64,000 bases of DNA from Cohaesibacter sp. ES.047 (GTDB lineage: Bacteria > Pseudomonadota > Alphaproteobacteria > Rhizobiales > Cohaesibacteraceae): NCBI RefSeq assembly GCF_900215505.1, contig NZ_LT907844.1, positions 2,204,501 to 2,268,500 of the forward strand, written 5' to 3'. Below, one piece after another: positions 63,405 through 64,000 of the stretch. The notes below the pieces were generated by a model. That model did no database searches and was not told the DNA's origin. It was given only the letters and a program-made list of their open reading frames with translations. Numbering within the stretch: position 1 is the first letter of the stretch; each line of letters begins with the position of its first letter. The position numbers and the translations under genes are program-made.

Positions 63405-64000
63405 CCTACGCTGCGATCCACCAGACTCTCCGGCTCCTTGCCCTCGGCAAACAGCATCACCTGACGGGCAAGATAATTGGCGGTTGAATTGGCATTCGAG
63501 CAGGCCGCATTGTGTGGGGTGAGGATAACGCCGGGCAGGGACCAGAGCGGGCTGTCCTTGGAGAGAGGCTCCACTTCAAACACATCAAGCGAGGCGCCCT
63601 TGAGGCTCCCCTCTTGGATGGCAGCGGCTATGTCATCCTCGATCTGCAGCTTGCCGCGCCCCGCGTTGAGCATATAGGGGCCACCCAGCACCCCGTCCTT
63701 AGCCATCTTGCGGAACAGGGAGAGATTGAGAATGCCCTCGGTTTCAGGCGTGTGCGGCAGGAGGCAGACCAGAATATCGGTCTTTGCCAACATGGCGTCG
63801 AGCCCGTCGTTGCCGTGATAGGTGACAAGACCATCAATCTGTTTGGGTGAGCGGCTCCAGCCTGAGACCTGATAGCCCATCACCTTGAGTTACTCGGCCG
63901 CATCAAGACCCAGAACACCCAGCCCCATGATCCCCACGCGCACATCGGCAGCGATCGGATCCTCAAGGAAGGCCCAACGGGATTCGCTTTGAGCTTTGAG
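63398..64000 (-). pseudogene. GhrA-type glyoxylate/hydroxypyruvate reductase, broken by an in-frame stop and cut by the window edge
   Basis: On minus, bases 64000-63893 encode the end of a NAD-binding region (VGIMGLGVLGLDAAE, the GxGxxG motif), then TAA (complement of 63892-63890) interrupts the frame, and the same frame continues with LKVMGYQVSGWSRSPKQIDG to the stop at 63398. The rest holds catalytic Arg (LNAGRGKLQIEDD), Glu (DVFEVEPL) and His (LTPHNAACS) of the GhrA branch of 2-hydroxyacid dehydrogenases. Relatives have a sense codon, typically Lys, Arg or Ser, at the stop position. So this is a single nonsense change, a read-through codon or a sequencing error. The N-terminus is outside the window. 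Confidence 0.8.

Noticed and set aside
1-64000. Mobile elements, CRISPR arrays, tRNA or rRNA genes
   Set aside because: Read for transposase or integrase proteins, regular spaced repeats and conserved RNA blocks; none found.

Overview
The window looks like an ordinary core-chromosome segment of an alphaproteobacterium, most likely of the Hyphomicrobiales (Rhizobiales); a Cohaesibacter-like marine relative is my guess, not something the sequence proves. The evidence is a GcrA cell-cycle regulator, a DUF1150 protein behind a small heat-shock protein, a TIGR02281-type aspartic protease, a complete Cpa/Tad pilus locus, a perfect CtrA-type box and an Irr-type iron box. Coding density is high and base composition even. 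I see no insertion sequence, phage gene, CRISPR array, tRNA or rRNA.

Layout. 1-3.1 kb: end of an exopolysaccharide locus (chain-length/kinase-like protein, WecG/TagA glycosyltransferase, GH5 glycosidase, SH3-like secreted protein). 3.2-10.1 kb: RNase D-like nuclease, then the classic lptC-lptA-lptB-rpoN-hpf-ptsN block (LPS export, sigma-54, ribosome hibernation, nitrogen PTS). 10.3-13.7 kb: ChrA-type chromate transporter, an ibpA-DUF1150 heat-shock operon with an RpoH-type promoter and a ROSE-like RNA thermometer, and gcrA. 13.7-14.5 kb: a signal-rich non-coding stretch. 14.5-17.8 kb: argD-argF-hslO. 18.1-23 kb: a two-gene RND efflux system with an unusual permease. 23.1-26.1 kb: DUF2189 membrane protein, an SDR oxidoreductase, and bfd plus bfr for iron storage. 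26.4-32.7 kb: a YnjBCD-like ABC importer and the helicase HrpB.

33.2-45.0 kb is a nucleoside uptake and salvage super-cluster: a BMP-type binding protein, an ATPase with two ABC domains, two permeases, then cdd, purine nucleoside phosphorylase, deoC, deoA, deoB, a small Cys-rich secreted protein, an adenosine/adenine deaminase and upp. Together they import nucleosides, split them into base and pentose phosphate, and return the bases to nucleotides and the sugar to central metabolism. 45.2-47.7 kb holds an aspartic protease, a HAD hydrolase and an orphan PhnD-like binding protein. 47.8-60.2 kb is the Tad/Flp pilus locus: two TadE-like pseudopilins and a stand-alone secretin N-domain protein on the minus strand, flp-cpaABCDEF-tadBC on plus, tadD on minus. 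60.5-64 kb: a leucyl-aminopeptidase-family enzyme, a short MarR regulator, an SH3-NlpC/P60 peptidase, and a GhrA-type dehydrogenase broken by one in-frame stop codon and cut by the window edge.

I found no clearly new multi-gene system. The signals most worth following are regulatory: the orphan promoter-palindrome-terminator unit before argD, the heat-shock promoter and thermometer of ibpA, the Irr-like palindrome before bfr, the CtrA and DnaA sites, and structural oddities in the RND permease and the first protein.
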